Origin: Xenorhabdus anantnagensis
Lineage (GTDB): Bacteria > Pseudomonadota > Gammaproteobacteria > Enterobacterales > Enterobacteriaceae
Length of the DNA: 64,000 nucleotides
Direction of reading: 5' to 3'
NCBI RefSeq assembly: GCF_028598555.1
Contig: NZ_JAQRFN010000001.1
Span: 345,089-409,088 of the forward strand
Below are positions 1-9,738 of this stretch, in pieces (positions within the stretch are counted from its first letter, which is position 1; the number at the start of each line of letters is the position of its first letter). Below the pieces are notes generated by a model. That model was not told the origin of the DNA and searched no databases. It saw only the letters and a list, made by a program, of their open reading frames with translations. A program made the position numbers and the translations under genes.

Positions 1-110
1 TTGACGATCAATGCACTCCATTGAGGATCACCACTTAAAACAACCAAACGGCGCTGTCCCTGTTGTTGCATCTGTGCCTGCAATGCTATCCATGAGCTAT
101 GCACAGTCAC
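1..110 (-). CDS. tmcA: tRNA(Met) cytidine acetyltransferase TmcA, N-terminal part (runs off left edge)
   Basis: The minus strand from a GTG at 110 stays open to the window edge. It encodes a segment ([19 protein letters not shown]) that aligns by eye with the start of E. coli TmcA (YpfI), the ATP-dependent enzyme that makes N4-acetylcytidine at the wobble base of elongator tRNA-Met. Only about 36 codons are visible, so the helicase and GNAT domains lie outside the window. The GTG overlaps the TGA of the upstream yeaL-type gene (GTGA), which suggests translational coupling. In E. coli tmcA also lies near purC, which supports the call. Confidence 0.8.
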   Translation of the reverse strand, partial: MTVHSSWIALQAQMQQQGQRRLVVLSGDPQWSALIV

Positions 111-559
111 GACTTACCAATCATGATCGATAAAAGACCAGCGGCAATCAGCGGGCCTACGGGTACGCCCCTGAATAGCGCCACACCCAACACCGTGCCA
201 ACCAATAACCCCGCAACCGTAGAAGGCTGACTAGACATTAAAGCAACACCACGGCTGCCCAACCATGACACAAGAACACCCACAGCAATAGCCAACAGGG
301 ATTTCCAGTTTAAGAAAGAGCTAAAAATTTCCTGCGCGGAAATTTTCCCACTGGCGATAGGTGCCATAACTCCGATAGTCAGGATCAGGATACCTATCGT
401 CAAGCCATACTTTTCCACCCAAGGGAAAAACTGATTCAATGGCGTGATACGGACAACCAACAGAAATAGCATGGCAAGTGTCACTGTCATGTTATGGCTG
501 ATGATGCCAAGCCCTGCAAGTACAAGCAAAATAAGTAAAGTAGGATCAATATGACTCAT
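107..559 (-). CDS. yeaL: UPF0756 (DUF441) inner-membrane protein, YeaL type
   Basis: A 150-residue, very hydrophobic protein with about four transmembrane segments and conserved Gly-rich stretches ([18 protein letters not shown]). It matches the UPF0756/DUF441 family represented by E. coli YeaL, whose function is unknown. In E. coli yeaL is not next to tmcA; here the two genes overlap by four bases and probably share a transcript. The family assignment is strong; no role is claimed. Confidence 0.85.
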   Translation of the reverse strand: MSHIDPTLLILLVLAGLGIISHNMTVTLAMLFLLVVRITPLNQFFPWVEKYGLTIGILILTIGVMAPIASGKISAQEIFSSFLNWKSLLAIAVGVLVSWLGSRGVALMSSQPSTVAGLLVGTVLGVALFRGVPVGPLIAAGLLSIMIGKS

Positions 560-1039
560 TAGTTTTTATTTCCTATAAGACACTATAAAAACAATGTTTG
601 ATTATTTTTGAATCAGACAACATAAATTATGACACGGACTGGATAATAACTTAAAATTTTTGTATTTAATGAAAAATATTTTATTCAGTGGGTGAATGAT
701 TATATCTACATATAAAACAAACAGTAATGAAAGTGGTATGGAATAGATCTTCCTTATACTTCAATCACCATACCTAAATTGGGTGAACAGTGTGACCGCT
801 TGCAGTTTGTTAACTCTCTTGCTTTAAGTAATAACATTGATAAATAATTATTCATACAAATCAAGATGCACCTTGTTTCTTGATAAGAAAAAGCATCACA
901 ACATGGCAATTTAGCCATAGCGTCAGTAACAAGCCAGTCTTATTGCGCTTTGCTGATAAATACCAACACTTTTACCAGGGTGAATTGCGGAAAGATTGTC
1001 AGAAGTAGTTTGCAATCAAGATGCATTCGTATAAGCAAT
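560..1039. other. Intergenic region, 480 bp
   Basis: AT-rich spacer between two divergent genes, so it should hold the promoters of the yeaL-tmcA unit and of the small lipoprotein gene. I see no convincing ORF, RNA gene or large repeat in it. Confidence 0.5.
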
Positions 1040-1393
1040 ATGAAAAAATTAACGTCCTCCATCATAATCTGCCTCTCCTTGGCAGGTTGCACCACGCAAT
1101 GGGTACCTGCAACAAGTAATCCTGTCCCTTTCAGTGAAGCAAAAGTTGAGTGCAAGCTGTCAGCATTACAACAATTTCCTGTAAAAAATGAAGTAGCCCA
1201 GAGATCAACAATGAAAATGGTACAACAGCCTTGTATAAATAAAGATCAATGCGGAAAAAATGGTTACTACAGCCAGAATGTTCCCGTAACCGAAAGCTAT
1301 GTGATGGATGTTAATGAGGGTTCCAGAAGAGAATCTTATCATGGCTGTATGCAACAGAAAGGCTGGAAACAGATAACCAAATCCCTGCTCTAA
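1040..1393 (+). CDS. Small putative lipoprotein, unknown function
   Basis: I choose the ATG at 1040 because it gives a clean lipoprotein signal: MKK, a hydrophobic core, then a lipobox (SLAGC) with the lipidated Cys at about residue 17. An upstream in-frame start at 950 would add 30 residues before this signal and is less likely. The mature part is about 100 residues with four further cysteines, including a CINKDQC pair, which could form disulfides in the periplasm. A Thr follows the lipidated Cys, so outer-membrane sorting is expected. I do not recognise a family. A strong terminator follows at 1424. Confidence 0.6.
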   Translation: MKKLTSSIIICLSLAGCTTQWVPATSNPVPFSEAKVECKLSALQQFPVKNEVAQRSTMKMVQQPCINKDQCGKNGYYSQNVPVTESYVMDVNEGSRRESYHGCMQQKGWKQITKSLL

Positions 1394-1423
1394 CGTTGAT
1401 TAAGCGCGTAAAATAAGAAAATA

Positions 1424-1454
1424 GGATGCCCTTTTTATTGCCGGGCATCCTTTT
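1424..1454 (+). terminator. Rho-independent terminator after the lipoprotein gene
   Basis: Perfect 8-bp stem GGATGCCC/GGGCATCC with an 11-nt loop, followed by TTTT, about 30 bp after the stop of the lipoprotein gene. Confidence 0.8.
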
Positions 1455-1462
1455 ATTTTAAT

Positions 1463-1504
1463 CAATACTTTTTAAACAATACTTTTTAAACAATATTTTT
1501 TAAG
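1463..1504. repeat. 14-bp tandem repeat, three copies
   Basis: The unit CAATACTTTTTAAA occurs twice perfectly (1463-1476, 1477-1490) and once with two changes (1491-1504). It lies between the terminator and the end of purC, and looks like short intergenic array slippage. Similar triplications occur at 15.73 and 56.68 kb. Confidence 0.85.
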
Positions 1505-1519
1505 TAATCGTTTGCGTCA

Positions 1520-2233
1520 TTAGTCCAAAATAACGCCAATACGGCGTGCAACTTCCTCATACGCTTCAATTAAACCACCGAGACTTTGGCGAAAACGATC
1601 TTTATCCATTTTATCCATCGTCTGTTTATCCCATAAGCGGCTACCATCCGGTGAAAATTCATCTCCCAATATGACTTTGCCCTCGAACAAGCCAAATTCC
1701 AACTTAAAATCCACCAGAATCAAACCCGCATCATCAAACAATTTGCTCAATACTTCATTGGCTTTGTAACTCAGGCGTTTCATTTCAGATAAATGCTCTT
1801 TGCTCACCCAACCAAATGTCTCACAGTAGGATTCATTGACCATAGGATCGTGTTTGGCATCGTCTTTCAGAAACAGATCAAACAGCGGCGGATTAAGCAC
1901 CATCCCTTCTTCCACTCCCAGACGCTTGACAAGAGAACCTGCGGCACGGTTACGAATAACACACTCAACAGGAACCATATCAAGTTTTTTCACCAAGGAC
2001 TCATTATCTGACAGCAGTTGTTCCATTTGCGTCGGAATACCCGCTTCTTCCAGTTTGCTCATAATGAAATGATTGAATTTATTATTCACCATTCCCTTGC
2101 GATCGAACTGTTCAATGCGTTCACCATCCAATGCTGATGTATCATTACGGAATTCCAGTACAAGCAAGTCAGGATTGTCAGTAGCATACACTGTTTTTGC
2201 CTTTCCACGATACAACTCAGCTTTTTTCTGCAT
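1520..2233 (-). CDS. purC: Phosphoribosylaminoimidazole-succinocarboxamide synthase (SAICAR synthetase)
   Basis: A 237-residue protein, the same length as E. coli PurC. It ligates aspartate to CAIR with ATP to give SAICAR, the eighth step of IMP synthesis, in the cytosol. Family signatures are visible: the N-terminal YRGKAKTVY nucleotide-binding strand, [12 protein letters not shown], the [12 protein letters not shown] segment around residue 90-105, and LVDFKLEFG near residue 173. It lies downstream of bamC on the same strand, with a terminator-like hairpin between them, so it may have its own promoter. No clear PurR box is seen in the short upstream gap. Confidence 0.97.
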   Translation of the reverse strand: MQKKAELYRGKAKTVYATDNPDLLVLEFRNDTSALDGERIEQFDRKGMVNNKFNHFIMSKLEEAGIPTQMEQLLSDNESLVKKLDMVPVECVIRNRAAGSLVKRLGVEEGMVLNPPLFDLFLKDDAKHDPMVNESYCETFGWVSKEHLSEMKRLSYKANEVLSKLFDDAGLILVDFKLEFGLFEGKVILGDEFSPDGSRLWDKQTMDKMDKDRFRQSLGGLIEAYEEVARRIGVILD

Positions 2234-2298
2234 TTTATACTCCAGAAATATGACATCTTTAAACGTAAATAATTAAACAAAAAACGCTTCCAAAATAT

Positions 2299-2318
2299 AA
2301 AGGGGCCTTGGCCCCTTT
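2299..2318 (-). terminator. Terminator between bamC and purC
   Basis: GC-rich symmetrical hairpin (AAAGGGGCC/GGCCCCTTT) just after the bamC stop. On the minus strand it is followed by a T-rich run, as expected for the end of the dapA-bamC transcript. Confidence 0.75.
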
Positions 2319-2324
2319 ACTATA

Positions 2325-3371
2325 TTACTTATCTTTGGATTGGCTAAATGCGGCTTCCAGCACAGCCAGCATTTGATCATTTTCAGATTGAGTCAGCGGC
2401 TTACCTTTCTCACTGATAAACTGTAGGCTGCTTCGGTTATCCAAATCACCCACCTGCAACTTATAGCTTCCTTCGCTGATAGAAGGCGCTTCTACTCCCA
2501 ACGCTTTCCAATCAGAAGAACTGCGTCCTTTATAAGTCACTTCTATCGCTCCCTTGGAGCGTGTACGATCCGTGATTTGCATACCAATGCTTTCCAACAC
2601 GTATGGCAATCTGTTCCAAACTACGTTGTATGGCGCACGCACAATGATTTGTGGTAACCCGGTATTATCACTGCCACTTTGTAAAGACAATGCACCTGAG
2701 CTTTTAGCGCTGCTCAGGCTCGTAGCCTCCTGTTGCAGGCTTAAGCCACTGACCAATTTATTAAGCATTATTACATTGTAACGCTGGATTTCGGCTGGAG
2801 CGGTAATTTCCTTTTCTCCATGTTTCAAACCTTCATTCGAAACAGACAGAACTGTTTGATAACTTTGTTGGGTAACCGAAATACGGTAACGTCCCTGATA
2901 AGGAACATTTTCATCTGCCCGTTGCCATGTGATCCAATCAGTCGTCACGGTTTGTGCAGAATCATCTTTATGGCTGATTTTATACCCATTTTCTGCCAGC
3001 AGATTGTTTATCTGTGACCATAATTTGCTGTATTCCGGGGTATTCTCAAGCAACAACTTACTGCTGTTAGCACTATTTTCAACGCGGGAACCCGTCAGTA
3101 ACGGCAGAACCTGCAATGGAGGACGTATATCCAAATCTTTTCCCACTGCCCCTGTTGAATCCGTTGCCGGAATATTATACTCGCCATTTTGCAGTGGTAA
3201 TATCATTCCCGCAGGGATGTTCAATGTTTTCAGTGGAGGCATGTCAAGATAGGATTGATCCCCGCTGACTTGACGTTTATAGCGCTGATCGCTGGAGCAG
3301 GCAGCCAAAAAAACTACCAATGATAGACCAGCAATCTTCATGACCTTCGATTTTTGCAATAATGTTGCCAT
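2325..3371 (-). CDS. bamC: Outer-membrane protein assembly factor BamC (lipoprotein)
   Basis: A 348-residue lipoprotein (E. coli 344) of the BAM complex that folds beta-barrel proteins into the outer membrane. The signal peptide ends in the lipobox LAAC (Cys25). It is followed by the conserved SSDQRYKRQVSGD segment that contacts BamD, then IPAGMILP and GAVGKDLDIRPP. The two helix-grip domains occupy about residues 100-215 and 230-345, with the C-terminal signature LQVGDLDNRSSLQFI. It starts 17 bp after dapA, so the two form an operon as in E. coli. Confidence 0.97.
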   Translation of the reverse strand: MATLLQKSKVMKIAGLSLVVFLAACSSDQRYKRQVSGDQSYLDMPPLKTLNIPAGMILPLQNGEYNIPATDSTGAVGKDLDIRPPLQVLPLLTGSRVENSANSSKLLLENTPEYSKLWSQINNLLAENGYKISHKDDSAQTVTTDWITWQRADENVPYQGRYRISVTQQSYQTVLSVSNEGLKHGEKEITAPAEIQRYNVIMLNKLVSGLSLQQEATSLSSAKSSGALSLQSGSDNTGLPQIIVRAPYNVVWNRLPYVLESIGMQITDRTRSKGAIEVTYKGRSSSDWKALGVEAPSISEGSYKLQVGDLDNRSSLQFISEKGKPLTQSENDQMLAVLEAAFSQSKDK

Positions 3372-3388
3372 TAAAATTCCCTAAAATT

Positions 3389-4288
3389 TTACAGTAATCC
3401 AGCTATTTTCAAGGCCTTACCAACTGGAATTTGCCCTTCCTGCGTTAGCGGAATCATTGGCAAACGCAATGAATCATCGGCAATCAATCCCAATTGACGG
3501 CAAGCCCATTTAACTGGCGTCGGGCTAGGTTCAACAAATAATTGATGATGCAATCCCATCAGTCGGCTGTTCAGGCCACGAGCCTTCAAAAATTCACCTT
3601 GCTTAGCCAATTCACACACCTGTGCCATTTCCGCCGCCGCAGCGTTTGCGGTTACAGAAATAACACCTTTACCACCCAGCTGCATGAAATCGACAAAACT
3701 TGCATCATCACCACTCAGCAGAATGAAATTTTCATCATTAACCAATTCTTGGATCTGACTAACACGACTTAAGTTCCCTGTCGCTTCCTTAAGCGCAACA
3801 ATATTTTTCAGTTTCGCCAAACGTGCGACAGTCGGAGGCAATAAATCACATCCGGTACGAGATGGCACATTATACAGAATTTGTGGTAAGTCAGTATTCT
3901 CAGCTACTGCCTTATAGTGCAAATATAAACCTTCCTGCGATGGTCTATTATAATAAGGTGTCACTGACAGGCAACCCACAACACCCGTGTTTTCAAAACA
4001 GTTGGTCAGAGAAATAGCTTCCGCCGTAGCATTCGCCCCTGTTCCTGCAATCACAGGAATGCGCCCATCAGCCATTTCCAATGTTGTCAGTACAACATCA
4101 ACGTGTTCGTCATGGTTAAGTGTTGCGCACTCGCCAGTTGTTCCAACAGACACAATCGCAGATGTACCACTGGCGATATGATAATCAACTAATTTTTTCA
4201 AACCAGTCTTATCAATCTGACCAGCTGAGTCCATCGGAGTTATCAATGCAACTATACTGCCTGTAAAACCAGAATGCTCGCTTACCAT
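3389..4288 (-). CDS. dapA: 4-hydroxy-tetrahydrodipicolinate synthase
   Basis: DapA condenses pyruvate with aspartate semialdehyde, the committed step to lysine and meso-diaminopimelate for peptidoglycan. Visible motifs are GTTGE (substrate loop), YYNRPSQEG, the catalytic Tyr in YNVPSRTG, and the Schiff-base Lys in KEATG. It is about seven residues longer at the N-terminus than E. coli DapA (292). I prefer the ATG at 4288, because the AAGGGG ribosome site is about 9 nt away; the next ATG at 4294 would be too close to it. The gene leads into bamC 17 bp downstream. It diverges from gcvR. Confidence 0.97.
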   Translation of the reverse strand: MVSEHSGFTGSIVALITPMDSAGQIDKTGLKKLVDYHIASGTSAIVSVGTTGECATLNHDEHVDVVLTTLEMADGRIPVIAGTGANATAEAISLTNCFENTGVVGCLSVTPYYNRPSQEGLYLHYKAVAENTDLPQILYNVPSRTGCDLLPPTVARLAKLKNIVALKEATGNLSRVSQIQELVNDENFILLSGDDASFVDFMQLGGKGVISVTANAAAAEMAQVCELAKQGEFLKARGLNSRLMGLHHQLFVEPSPTPVKWACRQLGLIADDSLRLPMIPLTQEGQIPVGKALKIAGLL

Positions 4289-4539
4289 TGCCATTTCCCC
4301 TTAGTTAAACCTTAAACTGCAAATGAGAAGTTCATGGTACTTTCTTGTTATACAGAAGAAAACTCTTTAAGCACGCGATTTCAATGAATTTTGTTAATAT
4401 CAAGTGTAGCCAATTAAACAGAAATTATAATCATACTCTAAACTCCCTTAATAAATGCGATTGACCTTCTCCTGATCATTTTTTATGTTTAAACACAATA
4501 TACACAGCAGACATCTATTAAAATTAAAGGAAAATCGCT

Positions 4540-5121
4540 TTGCCAACATCAGAACAGCATTTTTTAGTGATCACAGCCCTGGGTACCGATCGTCCCGGCA
4601 TCGTTAATACCATCACCCGCCTCGTTAGTACATGCGGTTGTAATATTGAAGATAGCCGTCTGGCAATGTTTGGCGAAGAATTTACTTTTATCATGTTACT
4701 ATCTGGTAGCTGGAACGCCATTACTTTGATCGAATCCACCCTGCCACAGAAGGGCGCAGAGCTTGAACTACTCATAGTAATGAAACGCACACGATGCGGT
4801 GTTCAGAAAAGATTTCCTTCGACCATCACCGTAAAAGTAGATGTAGATGATTCACCAGGCATTGTTGAACGTTTTACCAGTTTATTCACGGCCCAGGATT
4901 TTAATATCGCTGAACTGGTATCAAAAACTCAACCAGCCGATGGGAATCACCCTGCTCGCTTGCAGATTCAAATTACAGGCCACAACCCATCTGATGATAA
5001 TGGCACGATATTTAAAGAAACCTTTCATCACCTATGTACAGAATTAAATGCACAAGGCAGCATTAGCGTACAAAAACATTCAAAAGTTGAAATATTACAA
5101 CAAAAACGAAATAAAAAATAA
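4540..5121 (+). CDS. gcvR: Glycine cleavage system transcriptional repressor GcvR
   Basis: A 193-residue protein with two ACT domains (about 7-75 and 95-175). It matches E. coli GcvR almost residue for residue in the first half (ITALGTDRPGIVNTITR, NIEDSRLAMFGEEFTFI). GcvR binds GcvA and turns it into a repressor of gcvTHP; glycine releases this. The start is a TTG with AAAGGA eight to ten bases upstream and is fixed by homology. In E. coli bcp follows directly, but here an unrelated minus-strand gene has been inserted between them. Confidence 0.93.
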   Translation: MPTSEQHFLVITALGTDRPGIVNTITRLVSTCGCNIEDSRLAMFGEEFTFIMLLSGSWNAITLIESTLPQKGAELELLIVMKRTRCGVQKRFPSTITVKVDVDDSPGIVERFTSLFTAQDFNIAELVSKTQPADGNHPARLQIQITGHNPSDDNGTIFKETFHHLCTELNAQGSISVQKHSKVEILQQKRNKK

Positions 5122-5164
5122 AAACAAAGAATGCATATGGGTATGTACAGAGAAGAAAGATACT

Positions 5165-5185
5165 CAGCCTTCAATTTGGAGGCTG
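5165..5185 (+). terminator. Weak hairpin after gcvR
   Basis: 6-bp stem CAGCCT/AGGCTG with a 9-nt loop, followed by ATTCTT. It may end the gcvR transcript; the U-tract is poor. Confidence 0.3.
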
Positions 5186-5241
5186 ATTCTTAAGAAAAAG
5201 CCACGCCGGAGCGCAGCTTTGCATTCAAGATGTAAGCAGAA

Positions 5242-5970
5242 TTAACGCCAATTGATACAAAACGCCTTGGTTTTATTTGTTTGTTTCAGTATCTCACCTA
5301 GTTTTCGTGAGTCATTATTGCTATATGCAACGGTGTATATATCGTTGGTGCTGTCTCCACTTAAAAGTGAGGAAGCGCCAAGATGATAGATTGTGTTATC
5401 AACGGTCACATGAATACTTTTCGTAAGTAGTCCTGCCACCTTCTCATGGCTCTCTTTCGAAGATACGATCAAATGCAACCAATCATACGTACTCCAATAG
5501 AATGCCAGAATATCTGTAATTTCTGTCTTATTTGAGATTATATTTAGAGTTCCAAAAGGAGATTCACTTCCACTGACCCATCCTCCCTCGTCGCTTATAT
5601 ATCCCCAATCCTGACCGTGATTAAACTTGCTGGTTCCTGATGTAAGATCAAAGGACAGCATACAGTTAAATTTCCAATCACAAGCCATCATATCTTCTTG
5701 AGTTGGCTGCCAAATTGAAAATTCACCACTTTCATTGATCTTTTCAATTTGGGGCGAAAAATTCGCCGACTTGGGGGCAAGGCGAATATACTCGTTAGAA
5801 TCCTCCCAATCACTACGATACAACTGATTACCTAAATACACTTGAATGATTGCCCAAGGAAAAGAGCCAATTGGTGCCACTACAGCATCAATCTTAATTT
5901 TGAATTGGTCTGGATCAAATGGGCACTTGAGATCAGGTTGTTGATTTTCTGGCTTATTAACTTCAGACAT
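5242..5970 (-). CDS. Unrecognised 242-residue protein inserted between gcvR and bcp
   Basis: A soluble, acidic, Trp- and Ser-rich protein with no signal peptide and no transmembrane segment. It starts at an ATG preceded by GTGAGGGATTT, a good ribosome site. The N-terminus is polar and proline-rich (NKPENQQPDLKCPFDPDQF). The rest looks like a beta-rich fold with repeated Trp/Asp pairs (DWEDSNEY, CDWKFNC, DWGYISDEGGW). It breaks an otherwise E. coli-like gcvR-bcp order and is more AT-rich than its neighbours, so it was probably gained by transfer. I do not recognise a family. A cargo or immunity-type gene is possible but not shown. Confidence 0.65.
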   Translation of the reverse strand: MSEVNKPENQQPDLKCPFDPDQFKIKIDAVVAPIGSFPWAIIQVYLGNQLYRSDWEDSNEYIRLAPKSANFSPQIEKINESGEFSIWQPTQEDMMACDWKFNCMLSFDLTSGTSKFNHGQDWGYISDEGGWVSGSESPFGTLNIISNKTEITDILAFYWSTYDWLHLIVSSKESHEKVAGLLTKSIHVTVDNTIYHLGASSLLSGDSTNDIYTVAYSNNDSRKLGEILKQTNKTKAFCINWR

Positions 5971-6352
5971 AAATCCCTCACTTATTATTTGTTAAAGTTC
6001 AAGGCAATTTCATCCTACGGCTAAACCACCAAAAAATTTTACTTAAGTAAGATTATTGCTTCAATCAAATACCCTCGTGTAGCAAGACATATAATTTGAT
6101 ATATGATGAGTGATTCCCTGAATGGTAAGCTCAAAGTTTGCTACTATGTACATTTTACTGCTATGTACATATTTATTGTGAAACAAGATAAATACATATG
6201 AATAATATTGAATACAATGAGGCAAGAAGAAAAAATTTAACTTTAATTTCATATGCATGTATAACATGTGATGCATACCCATGTTAATGTAAGAATATAG
6301 CAGCATTAACGATAAATCATTTAAATCAAAACGACTAAACGGAGAATGAATG
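5971..6352. other. Intergenic region, about 380 bp
   Basis: Very AT-rich spacer that should contain the bcp promoter and that of the unknown gene. It has a short direct repeat of CTATGTACAT (around 6142-6172). The only ORF in it (minus strand, 6061-6306) has low-complexity composition and is not credible. Confidence 0.4.
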
Positions 6353-6820
6353 ATGACTCCATTGAAAGCCGGTGATAAGGCACCTCAATTCAGCCTTCCT
6401 GACCAAGATGGCGAAACCATCAATTTGTCTGATTTCAAGGGGCAGCGTGTTTTAGTTTATTTTTATCCCAAAGCAATGACTCCAGGATGCACAGTTCAAG
6501 CATGTAACTTACGTGATACGATGGAAGAACTGAAAAGAGTTAATGTTGAAGTGCTGGGTATCAGCACAGATGCACCTGAAAAGTTATCCCGCTTTGTAGA
6601 AAAAGAGATGCTGAATTTCACATTGCTTTCTGATGTTAACCATCAAGTTGCCGAGCAATTTGGTGTTTGGGGAGAAAAGCAGTTCATGGGAAAAACCTAT
6701 GACGGCATTCACCGCATCAGTTTCTTGATTAACCCGCAAGGTGATGTTGAACACGTTTTTGATAAATTTAAAACGAGCAATCATCATCAAATTGTACTGG
6801 ATTATGTGAAAGAACATTAA
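6353..6820 (+). CDS. bcp: Thioredoxin-dependent thiol peroxidase Bcp (atypical 2-Cys peroxiredoxin)
   Basis: A 155-residue peroxiredoxin of the BCP/PrxQ group that reduces hydrogen peroxide and organic hydroperoxides using thioredoxin. The peroxidatic and resolving cysteines lie in TPGCTVQAC (Cys46 and Cys51). The rest closely follows E. coli Bcp (VLVYFYPKAMTPGC, QFGVWGEKQFMGKTYDGIHR). Two adjacent ATGs (6350, 6353) are possible. The second fits both the E. coli start and the distance from GGAG. Confidence 0.95.
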   Translation: MTPLKAGDKAPQFSLPDQDGETINLSDFKGQRVLVYFYPKAMTPGCTVQACNLRDTMEELKRVNVEVLGISTDAPEKLSRFVEKEMLNFTLLSDVNHQVAEQFGVWGEKQFMGKTYDGIHRISFLINPQGDVEHVFDKFKTSNHHQIVLDYVKEH

Positions 6821-6854
6821 TCTTGTGTCTATCACCATATATCCTTCGCCTTTC

Positions 6855-6890
6855 AAGTTGCCGCTCCAACCATCAGGCGGCAACTTATTT
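6855..6890 (+). terminator. Terminator after bcp
   Basis: Perfect 10-bp stem AAGTTGCCGC/GCGGCAACTT with a 12-nt loop, followed by ATTTACTTTTTC, 35 bp after the bcp stop. The CAAGTTGC end resembles the termini of the ERIC-like repeats elsewhere in the window. Confidence 0.7.
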
Positions 6891-7052
6891 ACTTTTTCAC
6901 TCGCTACTTTTCACGATTAATTCTCACGACTTAATTCCGCAACGAAACCCAATTCGACCAGAAAGCGAATATCAATTAACCCTGCTTGCGATGTTGCTGA
7001 AAAGATAAGGCTATAATCATCTGTGATTCTGTAATATTAGCAGTTACTTTTA

Positions 7053-8117
7053 TCATACTTTTTCTTCAAATTTTTCTTCCGGCAAAACGTGGATGACGGC
7101 TTTGATTAAAGTAGCCAGTGGAATAGCAAAGAAAACGCCCCAGAATCCCCATAACCCGCCAAAAACAATCACAGAAAGGATGATGACAAGAGGATGAAGA
7201 TTGACGGCTTCCGAAAACAAAATTGGCACAAGAAGGTTTCCATCTAACCCCTGCACTACCAAATATGCGATAAACAAAGTCCAGAAATCAGCCCCAATCC
7301 CCCATTGAAACAAAGCCACAACAATAACTGGAATAGTGACAAGTACTGTACCGATATAAGGAACGAGCACAGATAAACCGACCAAAACCGCAAGCAACAA
7401 AGAATAATGCAAGCCAAAAAAAGCAAATACAGCATACGTACAGATAGTCAAGATAACCATTTCTGTTACTTTGCCGCGGATATAATTGGTGATCTGCTGG
7501 TTCATTTCGCGCCATACTTTCCCTGCCAAACTGCGGTTACGTGGCAATATACGCTGTAATGCCACCACCATTTGTTTTTTGTCTTTTAATAGAAAGAACA
7601 CCATCAAGGGAACAAGGATCAGATAAATCGCCAGCGTCAATAATCCAATCAAAGAAGCAACCGAAAACTTAAAAACGGATTCACCCGCTAAAGAGAGTTT
7701 GCTACGCAGATTATCAGCAACCATATCAATAATACCGGCATCAACCAGCGCAGGATAACGAGAAGGTAAAGTATGCGCATACTCATTAAACCGATTAATC
7801 ATATTGGGGAGATCAGAAATTAAATTTAAACCTTGCTGCCAGACAGTCGGGGCAACAATCAAGATAATTAACGCGCTGATTCCCATAAAAATTGTTAATA
7901 CAATAGAAACAGAGAGTGTACGACTACAGCCCAACCTTCCTAATTGTACCGTGGGCCATTCCAACAAATAAGCCAGTACAATAGCTGCAAGAACAGGTGC
8001 CAAAATCCCATTGAAAAAGTAGATGATCCCAAAACCAGCCAATAAAATAACTGATAATGCAACAACTTGTGGATCAGTGAAACGGCGACGATACCATTGC
8101 ATGATCATATCCAACAT
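7053..8117 (-). CDS. perM: AI-2E-family transporter PerM
   Basis: A 354-residue inner-membrane protein (E. coli PerM/YfgO 353) with seven to eight transmembrane helices. It has the family features PTVWQQGLNLISDLP (soluble central part) and NPxxIG-like VLVPYIGTVLVTIPV. The family exports or permeates small molecules; the substrate of PerM is not known. The gene diverges from bepA across a 146-bp promoter region and is placed as in E. coli, next to bcp. Confidence 0.92.
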   Translation of the reverse strand: MLDMIMQWYRRRFTDPQVVALSVILLAGFGIIYFFNGILAPVLAAIVLAYLLEWPTVQLGRLGCSRTLSVSIVLTIFMGISALIILIVAPTVWQQGLNLISDLPNMINRFNEYAHTLPSRYPALVDAGIIDMVADNLRSKLSLAGESVFKFSVASLIGLLTLAIYLILVPLMVFFLLKDKKQMVVALQRILPRNRSLAGKVWREMNQQITNYIRGKVTEMVILTICTYAVFAFFGLHYSLLLAVLVGLSVLVPYIGTVLVTIPVIVVALFQWGIGADFWTLFIAYLVVQGLDGNLLVPILFSEAVNLHPLVIILSVIVFGGLWGFWGVFFAIPLATLIKAVIHVLPEEKFEEKV

Positions 8118-8263
8118 AAATAAAACTCCTTAGAGATAACTCCTAATGATTATTTTTCACTAAAATTTATTATCATTAACGATTTTAAGGTACCCTTTTA
8201 CCATCAACGTATTCATGAAATTGATAGCCAAAACGGAGCACACTGTTTTATGAGAATCGCTTT

Positions 8264-9727
8264 ATGAAAAAAACGTCGAAAAAATCCCTGATAACCCTCT
8301 TTATCAGCCTGTTGTTATTGGGTCATACACCTGTATTATCTGCCCCGGCTGAAGATTCATTACCTGATATTGGCACTACAGCGGGGGCAACCCTCAGCAT
8401 CAATCAGGAAATGGCCATGGGTGATTTTTATATACGCTTAATACGGGCTCAGGCACCTTTGATTTATGACCCACTACTGACTCAGTACATTGATAACCTA
8501 GGTCAGAAATTAGTCAGCCATGCCGATTCAGTAAAAACTCCCTTCCATTTCTATCTAATCAATAATCCTAACATTAATGCCTATGCGTTTTTCGGCGGTA
8601 ACGTTGTTCTGCACTCGGCTCTATTGCGCTATAGTCGCAATGAAAGCGAGCTGGCATCTGTCATGGCTCATGAAATTTCCCATGTTACACAACGGCATTT
8701 AGCACGATTGATAGAAGAACAAAAACGTACCAGCCCTCTGGCATGGGCTGGCACGCTGGGTTCTATCTTGCTTATAATGGCCAATCCACAGGCAGGCATG
8801 GCCGCACTCAGTGGTACACTCGCCGGTTTCCAACAGGGCATGATCAGTTTTACTCAATCGAATGAGCAAGAAGCTGATCGTATTGGAATGCGAACGCTCA
8901 GTCGAGCAGGATTTGACCCGCGCGGTATGCCTAACTTTATGCAGATACTGGCAGATCAATCCCGCTATAACTCCACGCTACCGGAAATGCTATACACCCA
9001 TCCATTACCTGACAGCCGTTTGGCTGATGCTCGCAATAGGGCAAATCAATATTCAGCTAAAGTCGTTCCTGAGTCGCAAGATTTTCTGTTCGCCCGTGTC
9101 CGTATTTTAACAATGTATTCGACCGATCAACGTCCTTATATTGACGAGTTATTAAAAAAATATAGCCAAGGAACCGCCAAAGAACAGCTTGCTGCTGCCT
9201 ATGGACAGGCTATTTTGCTTTCTAAGGATGAAAAGTATACTGAGGCCAGAACAATACTTTCTCCATTGCTGGATAAACAACCGGATAACATTTGGTTTAT
9301 TGATGCAATGACTGATATTGATATCGAGCAAAAACAGTATACCAGTGCCATCAATCGATTGCAGGACACCCTCAAAAAGCAGAAAAATAATCCAATATTG
9401 CAAATTAACCTCGCCAATGCCTATTTTATGGACAAAAAATATTCTCAGGCATCACAACTTCTGTTTCGTTATACCTTCAATCATCCAGACGATCTCAATG
9501 GATGGGAACTGTTAAGAAACACGGCCGGAAAACAAGGAAAACGCGATGAGGCACTCGCCGCCCAAGCAGAAATCATGGCATTAAAAGGTCAATTTGACTT
9601 AGCTATAACGCAACTTAGCGAGGCCAGTGCATTGGCAAAATTGGGTAGTTATGCCCAAAAGCGGTATGATGCCCGCATTGATCAATTGCGCCAACTGCAA
9701 CAAAGTTATAACCAATATAAAAAATGA
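8264..9727 (+). CDS. bepA: Beta-barrel assembly-enhancing protease BepA (periplasmic zinc metalloprotease)
   Basis: A 487-residue M48 protease with TPR repeats, the same size as E. coli BepA (YfgC). It has a cleavable signal peptide ending around SAPA (residue 27). The zinc site is HEISH at 136-140 with the third ligand Glu201 in NEQEADR. The C-terminal half (about 305-480) is a TPR array. In the periplasm it promotes LptD maturation or degrades stalled LptD and BamA. Its stop overlaps a possible start of yfgD (ATGA), so the two genes are coupled. Confidence 0.95.
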   Translation: MKKTSKKSLITLFISLLLLGHTPVLSAPAEDSLPDIGTTAGATLSINQEMAMGDFYIRLIRAQAPLIYDPLLTQYIDNLGQKLVSHADSVKTPFHFYLINNPNINAYAFFGGNVVLHSALLRYSRNESELASVMAHEISHVTQRHLARLIEEQKRTSPLAWAGTLGSILLIMANPQAGMAALSGTLAGFQQGMISFTQSNEQEADRIGMRTLSRAGFDPRGMPNFMQILADQSRYNSTLPEMLYTHPLPDSRLADARNRANQYSAKVVPESQDFLFARVRILTMYSTDQRPYIDELLKKYSQGTAKEQLAAAYGQAILLSKDEKYTEARTILSPLLDKQPDNIWFIDAMTDIDIEQKQYTSAINRLQDTLKKQKNNPILQINLANAYFMDKKYSQASQLLFRYTFNHPDDLNGWELLRNTAGKQGKRDEALAAQAEIMALKGQFDLAITQLSEASALAKLGSYAQKRYDARIDQLRQLQQSYNQYKK

Positions 9728-9738
9728 AGGATTTTTAC

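Noticed and set aside
2234..2298. PurR box before purC
   Set aside because: No sequence close to the ACGCAAACGTTTGCGT palindrome is present in this short gap, unlike upstream of purM.
6061..6306. Minus-strand ORF of 81 codons between the unknown gene and bcp
   Set aside because: Low-complexity composition, overlaps the probable promoter region, no recognisable domain.
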